Shown in pieces: positions 22,608 to 30,244 of a DNA stretch of 64,000 nt. The translations under genes and the position numbers were made by a program. This stretch comes from Pantoea eucalypti (GTDB lineage: Bacteria > Pseudomonadota > Gammaproteobacteria > Enterobacterales > Enterobacteriaceae), in the NCBI RefSeq assembly GCF_009646115.1, contig NZ_CP045723.1, positions 1 to 64,000 on the forward strand. The letters run 5' to 3'. The number at the start of each line of letters is the position of its first letter. The first letter of the stretch is position 1. The notes beneath the pieces were generated by a model, which saw only the letters and a program-made list of their open reading frames with translations, ran no database searches and had not been told where the DNA came from.

Positions 22608-22701
22608 GAGGATTACCAGTGGTCAATTACATGCCGGAAAGGTACATCAAAATATAAAAATTATCCTTAGATTTTAAAATCTTTTCTTGCCTCTCTCACA
22701 C

Positions 22702-22724
22702 CGCAAAGTACAAACCGCATAAAT
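22702..22724 (+). promoter_or_regulatory. Late promoter, copy C (head gene)
   Basis: CAAAGTACAAACCGCATAAA matches the conserved late element; -10 TAAATT. It starts 75 bases before the major head gene, equivalent to the late promoter of gene 23 in P1. Confidence 0.65.
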
Positions 22725-22776
22725 TTGCCTCGTCAAAAATTCCCTCGCAGCCGCGCCCTGAAAAAAGGGCTGAATT

Positions 22777-24522
22777 GTGAGCAAAGATATTACCCCTGCA
22801 CGTATGCGTGAGCAGGACATCATGACCCGCGCCTCGCGTGTCATGGCTTTTACCGTTGATGCACAGCGCAATGCTTCCGGCGCGATGATCTCTGATCGCG
22901 TCGAAATGTCTCAGAACATTGGCGCTGCAGTACGCCAAGACCCGATGTTTGAAGGCGTTAACCCGGAGTTCTGCCGTATTGTCGGCACCGCCTGGGCGTC
23001 GAGCATGATCGAGTACAAAGAGCGTCACGGTCACTATCCACCAGCTGATCAGCTGGCGAACGCCAGCCGTGCGCTGGAAAACCTGATGATCGAATCAGCC
23101 CTGGAAAAACATGAAGGCAACGGCAAGGCGATGTTTGAATCTGTCGCAGCTGACATGCGCACCTCTGATGGCGTAATGCGTCAGGCGCAGTTTGCCGCGC
23201 TGATCCTGCCAGCGGTACTTGGCGCGGCCACCAGCGACGCGTGTACCTTTGTCCCGTGTGAGCGCGACGAAGCGAAGATTTACGAGCTCCTGAACGTCGC
23301 CGGTACCAAGTTCGGTGACTTTGATCAGGGCGACGAGATGCACATGCAGTCTGCTGCTGTGTACTCACAGATGAAGCGCCTGTATCCCTTCCCTGCCGCA
23401 ATGCAGCCGGACGGCACCAAGAAAACCTTCACCTTTTCAATGAAGACCGTTGAAGGCGCTGATATGCCGATCCGCGCTGGCCGCGCCAAGCTGCTGATCA
23501 ACCGTCGTCCGGGCAAAGTCGATGACGGCGACGGCAACCTGTATTTCTCCGACAAAGACGTTAAAGGCAACGTGTTTGCGGCTACCTGTAAGGTTGATTA
23601 CGAGAAAGGCACCATCGCTGTGACCTTCACCGATGCACCGGCTAAAGGTACTGAGCTGGCGGCACAGGTTGAAATCAACGTAGAGAAAGCACCAGGCCTG
23701 ATCCCGGTTATCAACCAGTCCATGCGTGAGTTCACTGTTAAGCCGTCACAGTTCGTGATCGCGTCTGAGCACACTGTTATGGCCGCGTCGGATCTGAGCC
23801 GTGAATTTGGCATCAACCTGTCTTCTACCCAGTTTACCGCTATGCGCAACTGGCTGAGCCATGAGCAGGACATGATGCGCCTTCGCACAATGGCTTTCCA
23901 TAACGTCTATGACCGTGAATTTGACGTGGCACTGCCGGAAGGCCAGACCTACGAATCGTGGGTAGGCCTGATGAAGCACGCGATCACTCAGCTGAGCACC
24001 GACATGGTTAACCGCACCCGTAAGGCCGGTGTCCGTGGCGGCTTCGCTGGTGGTGAAGCGGCGAACTTCCTGAAGAGCCTACCTGCTAACGTCTTCCAGG
24101 CTGACCCTAACTTTGTGCAGTCACCGTACATCCAGCGTATCGGCACCCTGTTTGGTATTTACCAGATCTTCGAAGTCCCTACCGCTATCTGCGATCAGTT
24201 CGTGTTAGACGGCGTGGCACTGGCTAAAGAAGACATTCTTTTCTACGGCCGCGGTGATTCCATCGGTGACGCAGGCCTGATCGCCGGCGACGCTGTTCCG
24301 GCCATTCCGTATGTCCATGAAACCAACCCGTCACTGGTCAACCGCACAACGCTGTGGGGCTCTTCCCTGAACGAGCTGCACCCGCGCAATGGTGAAAACT
24401 ACTTCGCCAAGCTGACCCTGACCAATACCAAAGTCGGCGCTTACAGCATGCTGACCGGTAAGAAGATCGAAGGCGAAACCGCACCTGAAGCAGCGGCAAC
24501 CGGCACCGGTACCGGCAGCTAA
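22777..24522 (+). CDS. 23: Major head (capsid) protein, P1 gp23-like
   Basis: 581 residues from a GTG start (SKDITPARMREQDIMTRASRV). Size, the strong late promoter, and its place directly before the sheath gene match P1 gene 23 (major head protein). The body has the even beta/alpha mix of HK97-fold capsids (RAKLLINRRPGKVDDGDG; VKPSQFVIASEHTVMAASDL; the C-terminal GSSLNELHPRNGENYFAKL), and ends in a low-complexity Ala/Thr/Gly tail. It carries a long N-terminal helical region that Pro may process. A GC-rich stem-loop separates it from the sheath gene. Confidence 0.85.
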   Translation: MSKDITPARMREQDIMTRASRVMAFTVDAQRNASGAMISDRVEMSQNIGAAVRQDPMFEGVNPEFCRIVGTAWASSMIEYKERHGHYPPADQLANASRALENLMIESALEKHEGNGKAMFESVAADMRTSDGVMRQAQFAALILPAVLGAATSDACTFVPCERDEAKIYELLNVAGTKFGDFDQGDEMHMQSAAVYSQMKRLYPFPAAMQPDGTKKTFTFSMKTVEGADMPIRAGRAKLLINRRPGKVDDGDGNLYFSDKDVKGNVFAATCKVDYEKGTIAVTFTDAPAKGTELAAQVEINVEKAPGLIPVINQSMREFTVKPSQFVIASEHTVMAASDLSREFGINLSSTQFTAMRNWLSHEQDMMRLRTMAFHNVYDREFDVALPEGQTYESWVGLMKHAITQLSTDMVNRTRKAGVRGGFAGGEAANFLKSLPANVFQADPNFVQSPYIQRIGTLFGIYQIFEVPTAICDQFVLDGVALAKEDILFYGRGDSIGDAGLIAGDAVPAIPYVHETNPSLVNRTTLWGSSLNELHPRNGENYFAKLTLTNTKVGAYSMLTGKKIEGETAPEAAATGTGTGS

Positions 24523-24523
24523 T

Positions 24524-24549
24524 CCCCCTTAACGCCTCCGTTAAGGGGG
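24524..24549 (+). terminator. Stem-loop between head and sheath genes
   Basis: CCCCCTTAACG-cctc-CGTTAAGGGGG, an 11-bp perfect stem with no T run. It could partly terminate or stabilise mRNA so that head protein is made in excess over sheath. Confidence 0.6.
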
Positions 24550-24568
24550 CATTTCATGGACATTTCAC

Positions 24569-26146
24569 ATGAATAAGATTCGTTTTTCTGTGGGCCAGGC
24601 GTCCGGCATTTCGGTGTCGGAAGTCAACGCTGATGCGACGACTTCCGTTGCATCTGGCGGCGCGTCCGTCTTTGCCGGTCTGGTCATTGCCCGTCGCGGC
24701 AAAATTGGCTCTGTGCTGCGCGTCACGGCTGATAACTATCAGTCAGTGCTGGGCGAAGCCATTCACCCGCGTAGCGGTTCGGCGTTTGAGCCACTGCGTC
24801 ACGTAGCGACTGCCGTTAACGGCGGTGATGGTTATGTGGTCCGCGTGGCGGCGCCGGGTATGAAGATCCCTGCCCTGTCCCTGATGGCCGACAAAACCAT
24901 GCAGGAGCTGAGCGTGGTGGCCAGCAACTTTGCACCGTCTTCCGATCCGGTTCTGGCGGCTGGCGCTGCAGCGATGATTTACATCGAGGATGGCGACGCC
25001 TCAGCAAACCGCACCCTGAGCATGGAAACCGACACGACGGCACCGGGCTTCTACATCCTGACGCTGAAGGAAGTTGACGCAGCTGGCGGCGAATCAGTGC
25101 TGGAATCTCACCAGATTTCATTCAACACCAACGCCACCAGCGATATGGGTTCGCCTGCCTTCCTGCCGACCGCGCTGGAAAATGGCTCAACCCGTCTGCG
25201 CGCTATCGTGTCGGACGACGTTGAAACGCTGATGCAGCCTATCACTGAAGGCTTCGACGACATGCAATTCAGCGGCGGCGTGGATGGCGATTTGTCTGCT
25301 ATTGCCACGGCTGACTACACCAAAGCCCTGACAGTTCTGCGTAAATCTATGTTCTCCTGGACGGCTGTACTGTCACTGGGCTGCTATGACCCGACCGTGA
25401 TCGCGGCGCTGGTTAAGCTGGCGGAAGACACCCGTACCGACATGTTCTACGACGTACACGGCGCGCAGCTGTCAGCAGCGGCGATGGCAGAAGCGCTGGG
25501 CCACGGCCTCGGCGGTTCACACCAGCCAGCACGCTACTACTGGCCGTACACCGCACGCGACGCATTCACCGGCACTAACGTTAACTGGGGTATCTCCTGT
25601 GACGCTTTTGTGGCGAAAGCAAAAGGCGTGGCGCTGGTCTCCGACGTCGGCGGCTGGCATTACTCACCGGCTGGCGTATCCCGCGCAATCATCAACCGCC
25701 AGAACATCAAGCCTATCCCTAACCTGGACGAGATCGACCGCGAAGCCTTTGTAACTGCGCGCATTAACCCGGTCAGCCTCGACAAAGCCGGGAACATGTA
25801 TATCGACGACTCCCTGACCACGTTCGCTAAAAACAACTACCTGCGCCTGCAGCACATCAGTTCACTGATGAACGCGATCGCACGCGGTTTTTATGACGTG
25901 GCAGAAGCGCTGAAGCATGAACCGGACGGTATCACCTTCAGAGGCCTGACTGAGGGCTTAAAAGACCTGCTGGATCGTTTCGTTGCCGCTGAAGCCCTGG
26001 TCAAGCCGCGTGACGTCACGCAAGGCACTGAGCCGTTTGTTGTCTCCGTCGTGCAGAAAGATATCGACCTGTGGGAAGCCTCCTGGTCTGTCTGCCCTAC
26101 CGGCTCTTCCCGCCGCATCGTCGGCAAGCCAACGCTGTTCCGTTAA
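24569..26146 (+). CDS. 22: Tail sheath protein, P1 gp22-like
   Basis: 525 residues (P1 gp22 is close to this size). It shows the sheath pattern: an N-terminal beta domain (GGASVFAGLVIARRGKIG), the insertion domain, and the conserved C-terminal polymerisation domain with WAVLSLGCYDPTVIAAL-like packing, GVALVSDVGGWHYSPAGVSR, and FAKNNYLRLQHISSLMNAI. Sheath subunits stack around the tube and contract to drive it through the envelope. It stands in a 23-22-21 order as in P1, with the next gene 11 bases downstream behind an AGAGGAAA site. Confidence 0.88.
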   Translation: MNKIRFSVGQASGISVSEVNADATTSVASGGASVFAGLVIARRGKIGSVLRVTADNYQSVLGEAIHPRSGSAFEPLRHVATAVNGGDGYVVRVAAPGMKIPALSLMADKTMQELSVVASNFAPSSDPVLAAGAAAMIYIEDGDASANRTLSMETDTTAPGFYILTLKEVDAAGGESVLESHQISFNTNATSDMGSPAFLPTALENGSTRLRAIVSDDVETLMQPITEGFDDMQFSGGVDGDLSAIATADYTKALTVLRKSMFSWTAVLSLGCYDPTVIAALVKLAEDTRTDMFYDVHGAQLSAAAMAEALGHGLGGSHQPARYYWPYTARDAFTGTNVNWGISCDAFVAKAKGVALVSDVGGWHYSPAGVSRAIINRQNIKPIPNLDEIDREAFVTARINPVSLDKAGNMYIDDSLTTFAKNNYLRLQHISSLMNAIARGFYDVAEALKHEPDGITFRGLTEGLKDLLDRFVAAEALVKPRDVTQGTEPFVVSVVQKDIDLWEASWSVCPTGSSRRIVGKPTLFR

Positions 26147-26157
26147 CAGAGGAAATT

Positions 26158-26868
26158 ATGAACAACATTTTTAATCACAGAACGCATGGCCTGCTGGGCG
26201 CTGCATTCGATAAACCTGCTGTAGCTGAAGAGCCAGCTGTAAAAGATTCCATGCTGGAAAGCGCGGGCTTAGGCAACGGCGCACTGGATCGCACTGTGGC
26301 GATGTTTGAAGCCGTGCAGCGTCGCGCTGGCGAAGATGCCCGTTCCGTTGCGGCCTCTCTGCTGGCGGGCTGGGTTGAGGACGGCGAAGCCGATTCCGAC
26401 AGCTTTGAAGCGCTGGCACTGGTGCTGGCCGGTCTGGATTCGCTGTCTGAAGACGACGATCTGGATGACGAGCAGGTTGATGCCTTTAACGCCGCACTCG
26501 GCCAGCTGGCGAACGCCGCCGTTGCAATGGGCGCAGATCAGGATGACGTCACCAGCATGATCGATGACGACGATGACAGCGCCGCTGAGAACGTTTACGA
26601 GGCGCTTTCCGGCCTGACTGAGGACGATGAAGCGATCGCAGATTACACCGTGGCTGGCGGTGAAGGCGGCGAAGCCATGCTTGAGTCGTCCACCTTCAAA
26701 GCCGTGCGCGATGGCGTTGTAACGCTGGTCCGCAAGCGTCCGAAGAAGCGCCGCATGACGTCGCTCCAGAAACAGGCGCTGAAAAAGGCCCGTTCTAAGG
26801 CGCACAGCTCGATGGCGAATGCGCACCGTAAAAAATCACTGAAACTGCGCAAAAAACGCGGCCTGTAA
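26158..26868 (+). CDS. Acidic-then-basic phage protein in gene 21 position (236 aa)
   Basis: Start at the ATG after AGAGGAAATT. The chain has a striking charge split: the middle (DGEADSDSFEALALVL; LSEDDDLDDEQVDAFNA; SMIDDDDDSAAENVY) is very acidic, and the last 60 residues (VRKRPKKRRMTSLQKQALKK, HRKKSLKLRKKRGL) are very basic. Such proteins act in scaffolding or bind DNA or other basic/acidic partners. In P1 gene 21 (baseplate or tail) follows 22, so it is the positional equivalent. No catalytic motif is present. Confidence 0.7.
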   Translation: MNNIFNHRTHGLLGAAFDKPAVAEEPAVKDSMLESAGLGNGALDRTVAMFEAVQRRAGEDARSVAASLLAGWVEDGEADSDSFEALALVLAGLDSLSEDDDLDDEQVDAFNAALGQLANAAVAMGADQDDVTSMIDDDDDSAAENVYEALSGLTEDDEAIADYTVAGGEGGEAMLESSTFKAVRDGVVTLVRKRPKKRRMTSLQKQALKKARSKAHSSMANAHRKKSLKLRKKRGL

Positions 26869-26875
26869 GGGATAG

Positions 26876-26897
26876 CAGCCGGGTGATCCCGGCTGCA
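26876..26897 (+). terminator. Intercistronic stem-loop
   Basis: GCAGCCGGG-tgat-CCCGGCTGC lies between the 26158 and 26912 genes; no T run, so processing or attenuation is more likely than full termination. Confidence 0.5.
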
Positions 26898-26911
26898 ATG
26901 AGGATAGCGCG

Positions 26912-27502
26912 ATGATCTGCGGTGCAATCATGCCAGATGGGGTCAGCCCCTTCCTGAAACTCTATATCACGTCAGAAACGGCGATGGTTGTGGGCTACAT
27001 CGGGGAAGGCTCCACCGCCAGCATTGAATCCATGTGGGAATCTCCGTTTGCCAATGACTCGCTGGGCGGCGTCGCCGGTGCAGTGAGTGCTGCTGGCGGC
27101 AAGCTGGCGGGTGGCGTGCAGGCTGCAAGCGGCAATACGTCTAAGTCGGAATTTAACTCCCTGCTTATCTGGGAAGGCCAGCAGCCGCCTGAGTTCAGCA
27201 TTGTTGTAGACCTGATGGCCACCACGAACGCGAAGGTGGAAGTCATGGACGCAATCATGACGCTGCAGCAGATGGCCTCGCCTGAATTGAATGCCGCCAT
27301 GCCGGGTGGCCGCCGTCCTCTCCCCGTGATCATGGACGTTGGCCGTCGCCTGAAGCTGATGGATGTGGTGATCCGAAGCGTCGGCTACCAGCTGGACGCG
27401 CCACGCACAGCTGACGGGCATTACACCCACAACACCGTCACGCTCCAGTGCTCCGGCCTGAGCGTCCAGAACCAGTCTGATATTCCATATATGTTTATCT
27501 GA
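26912..27502 (+). CDS. Phage tail structural protein, pmgG-like position (196 aa)
   Basis: 196 residues, MICGAIMPDGVSPFLKLY. The second half has regular beta-strand pairs (EFSIVVDLMATTNAKVEVMD; HNTVTLQCSGLSVQNQSDI) expected of a tail or tube-associated protein, and a Gly/Ala-rich loop (GGVAGAVSAAGGKLAGGVQA) lies between. It is followed ten bases later by a tube-like gene. It occupies the place of P1 pmgG; function not established. Confidence 0.7.
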   Translation: MICGAIMPDGVSPFLKLYITSETAMVVGYIGEGSTASIESMWESPFANDSLGGVAGAVSAAGGKLAGGVQAASGNTSKSEFNSLLIWEGQQPPEFSIVVDLMATTNAKVEVMDAIMTLQQMASPELNAAMPGGRRPLPVIMDVGRRLKLMDVVIRSVGYQLDAPRTADGHYTHNTVTLQCSGLSVQNQSDIPYMFI

Positions 27503-27512
27503 GGAACACATT

Positions 27513-28004
27513 ATGTCCGGATTTTCCAATACGAAAGCCGACACGGCTTTTCTGAAAAAACGCTTTAACCAGAACCTTGCAGCGGGTGAAAAACTTATCG
27601 GCTCTGAGTACTGGGTGACTGTTAAAGGCTACCCCAACCTGTCGATTCTGGTCCGTACCACACAGTTGCCGGAAATGGCCCGTGAAGACGTGGAAGACGT
27701 GGCACCAGGCGGCATGAAGTTTAGCCAGCATGGCACTCTTAAAAACTCTGGTGAGTTCCAGATGACCTGCGTTGAGACCATTAAAGGTGACGTGTTTGCA
27801 GCGGTTCGCCAGATGGTGCTCAACAAGGAATACGTTGATATTACTTTTGCTGCAGCAGCAGAATCTAACGGCGGTGACAGCGCTGGCCTGACACGCAGCT
27901 ACATGCACTGCAAGGTGTACTCGGATTCCGTGGACTTTGGCTCTGAAGACACCACTACTGCCGTTAAGCTGCCGCTTCGCGTTGTCTACAACTGGGCTGA
28001 ATAA
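27513..28004 (+). CDS. Tail tube-like protein, bplB-like position (163 aa)
   Basis: 163 residues. The pattern SEYWVTVKGYPNLSILVRTTQLPEMARED is the tail-tube fold start: a beta strand, a loop and the plug region. MKFSQHGTLKNSGEFQMTCVE then gives the second sheet, and VKLPLRVVYNWAE closes the domain. In P1 the gene at this place is bplB, described as baseplate; the fold suggests a ring-forming tube or tube-initiator protein. It is part of a run of closely spaced structural genes. Confidence 0.7.
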   Translation: MSGFSNTKADTAFLKKRFNQNLAAGEKLIGSEYWVTVKGYPNLSILVRTTQLPEMAREDVEDVAPGGMKFSQHGTLKNSGEFQMTCVETIKGDVFAAVRQMVLNKEYVDITFAAAAESNGGDSAGLTRSYMHCKVYSDSVDFGSEDTTTAVKLPLRVVYNWAE

Positions 28005-28006
28005 CC

Positions 28007-28558
28007 ATGACGCCGGTCGAACTGCTTGAGGCCGTGAAAGCGCGCTTCACGACGCTGCTGGTGGATGAAGAGGCGCTGTTAACCAGCCTTCTCCGCCAGG
28101 CACTCGGCGTCTATCAGGATCGGGCCGGTGTACCAGGCCGTAAACGCATTGAAAAAACGGGGGGCGTAAGCCTCCCTTTTCCGTCTGATTACCTGTCACT
28201 GGTAAACGTGAACGATTTCAATGGTGCGCTGGTATATGCCGATCCCTATGAATCAACCATTGAGCTTGAGCTGACTGGCCGCGAGAAATGGCCGTTTACC
28301 CTGCTCTACTTCCGCAATATTCGTGACTGCGATTACGAAGAGACACAGCTACCGCCAGACATTACCGGGCTGATTGAAGACTACCTGGAAATGCTGATCG
28401 CTATTCCGAATGTTGAGCGCCTGCGCCGCCTGCATATCGCCGGTAAGTTCGACGCATCGTTTCTGCCTGACGAGGCCACGCTTCACCAGCGTAAAGCCGA
28501 TCTGGAAATGCAGATCGCCGCTACACGCGCAATCATCCCCGCAATGAGCACCTGGTAA
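28007..28558 (+). CDS. Phage tail/head completion-like protein (183 aa)
   Basis: 183 residues starting two bases after the previous stop. MTPVELLEAVKARFTTLL, DEEALLTSLLRQALGVYQD and FPSDYLSLVNVNDFNG are typical of small adaptor or tail-completion proteins, helical at the N-terminus with a beta middle. It ends in a helix (LHQRKADLEMQIAATRAII). It takes the place of pmgC or pmgF relative to P1. No enzymatic residue set is visible. Confidence 0.65.
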   Translation: MTPVELLEAVKARFTTLLVDEEALLTSLLRQALGVYQDRAGVPGRKRIEKTGGVSLPFPSDYLSLVNVNDFNGALVYADPYESTIELELTGREKWPFTLLYFRNIRDCDYEETQLPPDITGLIEDYLEMLIAIPNVERLRRLHIAGKFDASFLPDEATLHQRKADLEMQIAATRAIIPAMSTW

Positions 28559-28567
28559 GGGGGCGCT

Positions 28568-29290
28568 ATGAGCTTTTTTAACGGTCTGGCCGGGAATATC
28601 AAAGGCTTTGCCTCCAGTACGGCCAAGCAGGCCGGTAGTAACCTGATTTCCAACATCCTCTCCCGTGCATCCGCCACCATGAGCGGCGGTAATGGCGCAT
28701 CGTATGCAGGTCTCCCGCCTGAGCTGGCCAACGCCAAAACGATACTGGAAATGGCTATGCGCATCCGCTACGCGCAGGGCTGGCAGTGGAACATTGAGAT
28801 AGACGGCTTCTCCCGCGTGGACATGTACGTGAAAGATATCACCTACAGCACAGGCAACGTTGAGACCGAAAGTAAGCTGATTGGTGGTGCTGAGTTTGTG
28901 AAGCCCACGCACGTTACGGCGGGCTCTGTCTCGATGACTGTCCGTGACAATGAGGATGGCGAAATCCTCCAGAAGTTTAAGGAGCGCCGTGCGCGTATCT
29001 CCAACGGAGATGGCACGTTTAACCTCCCGCCAGCGTATCTGCTTAACGTCCGGATCTACCGCGTCTCACAGGATGGCCGCACCTCGCTTGAAGAGGAAAT
29101 GAAAGGCTTTATCACCACAATCGGCGAGATCTCCCGCGCCCGTGATGCCGTGGGCGAGTTTGTCACTATTCCGGTGACATTCGTGAAGTACACCAGCGCC
29201 GGAAGCCTCGCAAATGGATTGCTGAAAGGAGTAACCGGGGGAATTACAAACCAGGTTCAATCGTCTGCATCAAACCTCATTAAATTCTGA
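28568..29290 (+). CDS. tub: Tail tube protein, P1 Tub-like
   Basis: 240 residues. After a helical N-terminus (GFASSTAKQAGSNLISNI) come the gp19-type tube features: FSRVDMYVKDITYSTGNVE, FVKPTHVTAGSVSMTVRD, GEILQKFKERRARIS, LNVRIYRVSQDG, MKGFITTIGEISRARDAV and FVTIPVTFVKY. The K-P-x-H-V-T-x-G and x-G-E-I-x-x-A-R motifs are common in T4-class tubes. It lies two genes before sit, as tub does in P1. The name Tub is assigned from fold pattern and order. Confidence 0.75.
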   Translation: MSFFNGLAGNIKGFASSTAKQAGSNLISNILSRASATMSGGNGASYAGLPPELANAKTILEMAMRIRYAQGWQWNIEIDGFSRVDMYVKDITYSTGNVETESKLIGGAEFVKPTHVTAGSVSMTVRDNEDGEILQKFKERRARISNGDGTFNLPPAYLLNVRIYRVSQDGRTSLEEEMKGFITTIGEISRARDAVGEFVTIPVTFVKYTSAGSLANGLLKGVTGGITNQVQSSASNLIKF

Positions 29291-29301
29291 AGGACAACAC
29301 A

Positions 29302-30120
29302 GTGATCATTCCTCCACTGCCTCTGGCGTCGCGCCCTGCTACTGAAATCATCTTCCGACAGCCGGTGATCAAAGACGCCCTCCAATACTGCTCTCCTGAC
29401 GTGATCGGCGATGAACGGCGCGTTACGGAGTACCTGAATGCACTGCAGGAAGGTCCGATTGATGACTGCCGCGACTGGACCGCACAGGACCGCCGCACAG
29501 CGCTGTGGTGGATCATGATTAACAGCCGTGCTGACAACATGGAGGCGTTTCACTACAGCTGCGAGCACTGCAAGGAACTGCACACCTATGACTTCGATCT
29601 GAGCGAACTGGCGGAGACGGTAGAGCTGCTGACTATCGCGCCCTATGAGCGCGTGAATGTCCCTGTAAATGGCGTACCGACTGAGTGGACGCTTAAGCCG
29701 CTGACCGGGCGCGGTCAGGAAATGCTGGAGCGTATGCGCGCCGGTCTGCCGGATGCTGACGCGCCGGAGTATGAAGCCGCCATTATGCGCATGCGCATTG
29801 CAGAGTTCGCGCTTTGCACTGCGCTCGATGACGATCCGCAGAACTTCGAAGAGTCCGCAAATCGCCGTTTCGACATTCTGGAAAGCATGGTTCCCGATCT
29901 CGAGTTCGCGCCGCTGGTGGCACACATTCAGCTGATGCAGCGCAACTTGCGCCACGGCCTGCTGATGCAAATCACACAGGGTGAAGTCCAACTTCTGCTC
30001 CCGCCGTGTGCCTGTGAAAAGGAGGGCATGCAGGAGTACACGACTCAACTGTATATCCCATTTCGCTCTGGATTTTTTGTTCCACGATTTTCACCTCAGT
30101 GGATGGCTAACCATCATTGA
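29302..30120 (+). CDS. Tail assembly chaperone-like protein with CxxC pair, pmgB-like position
   Basis: GTG start; 272 residues. It lies directly before the tape-measure gene, where tail assembly chaperones are encoded. YSCEHCKELHTYDFDLSEL has a Cys-x-x-Cys pair that resembles the zinc-ribbon of T4 gp26/gp51-type hub-assembly proteins. The rest is helical (LTGRGQEMLERMRAGLPDA). Just before its stop, six T residues at 30073-30078 could allow slippage into a second frame that is open to the sit start codon. Both gp26 similarity and frameshifting are inferred. Confidence 0.7.
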   Translation: MIIPPLPLASRPATEIIFRQPVIKDALQYCSPDVIGDERRVTEYLNALQEGPIDDCRDWTAQDRRTALWWIMINSRADNMEAFHYSCEHCKELHTYDFDLSELAETVELLTIAPYERVNVPVNGVPTEWTLKPLTGRGQEMLERMRAGLPDADAPEYEAAIMRMRIAEFALCTALDDDPQNFEESANRRFDILESMVPDLEFAPLVAHIQLMQRNLRHGLLMQITQGEVQLLLPPCACEKEGMQEYTTQLYIPFRSGFFVPRFSPQWMANHH

Positions 30121-30244
30121 CAACTTGACGCTGACCGCACGCCAGCCTGTCGGTGACGTTGATGCACTGCCATTATGGCGCGCCATTCAGATGAACAACA
30201 CGCTCACCGAGCAACTGAAACAGAGCAGAATCAGATCTCAATGA
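30062..30244 (+). CDS. Probable frameshift-expressed extension of the chaperone
   Basis: Frame 2 is open from inside the chaperone gene to 30244, where its TGA overlaps the sit ATG (ATGA), the usual sign of translational coupling. Its peptide (LFHDFHLSGWLTIIDNLTLT then LPLWRAIQMNNTLTEQLKQS) looks protein-like, whereas the part upstream of about 30060 in this frame does not. No ribosome binding site for an independent start is visible. Slippage on TTTTTT (30073-30078) by +1 or -2 would join the chaperone to this tail. Confidence 0.45.
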   Translation, partial: FALDFLFHDFHLSGWLTIIDNLTLTARQPVGDVDALPLWRAIQMNNTLTEQLKQSRIRSQ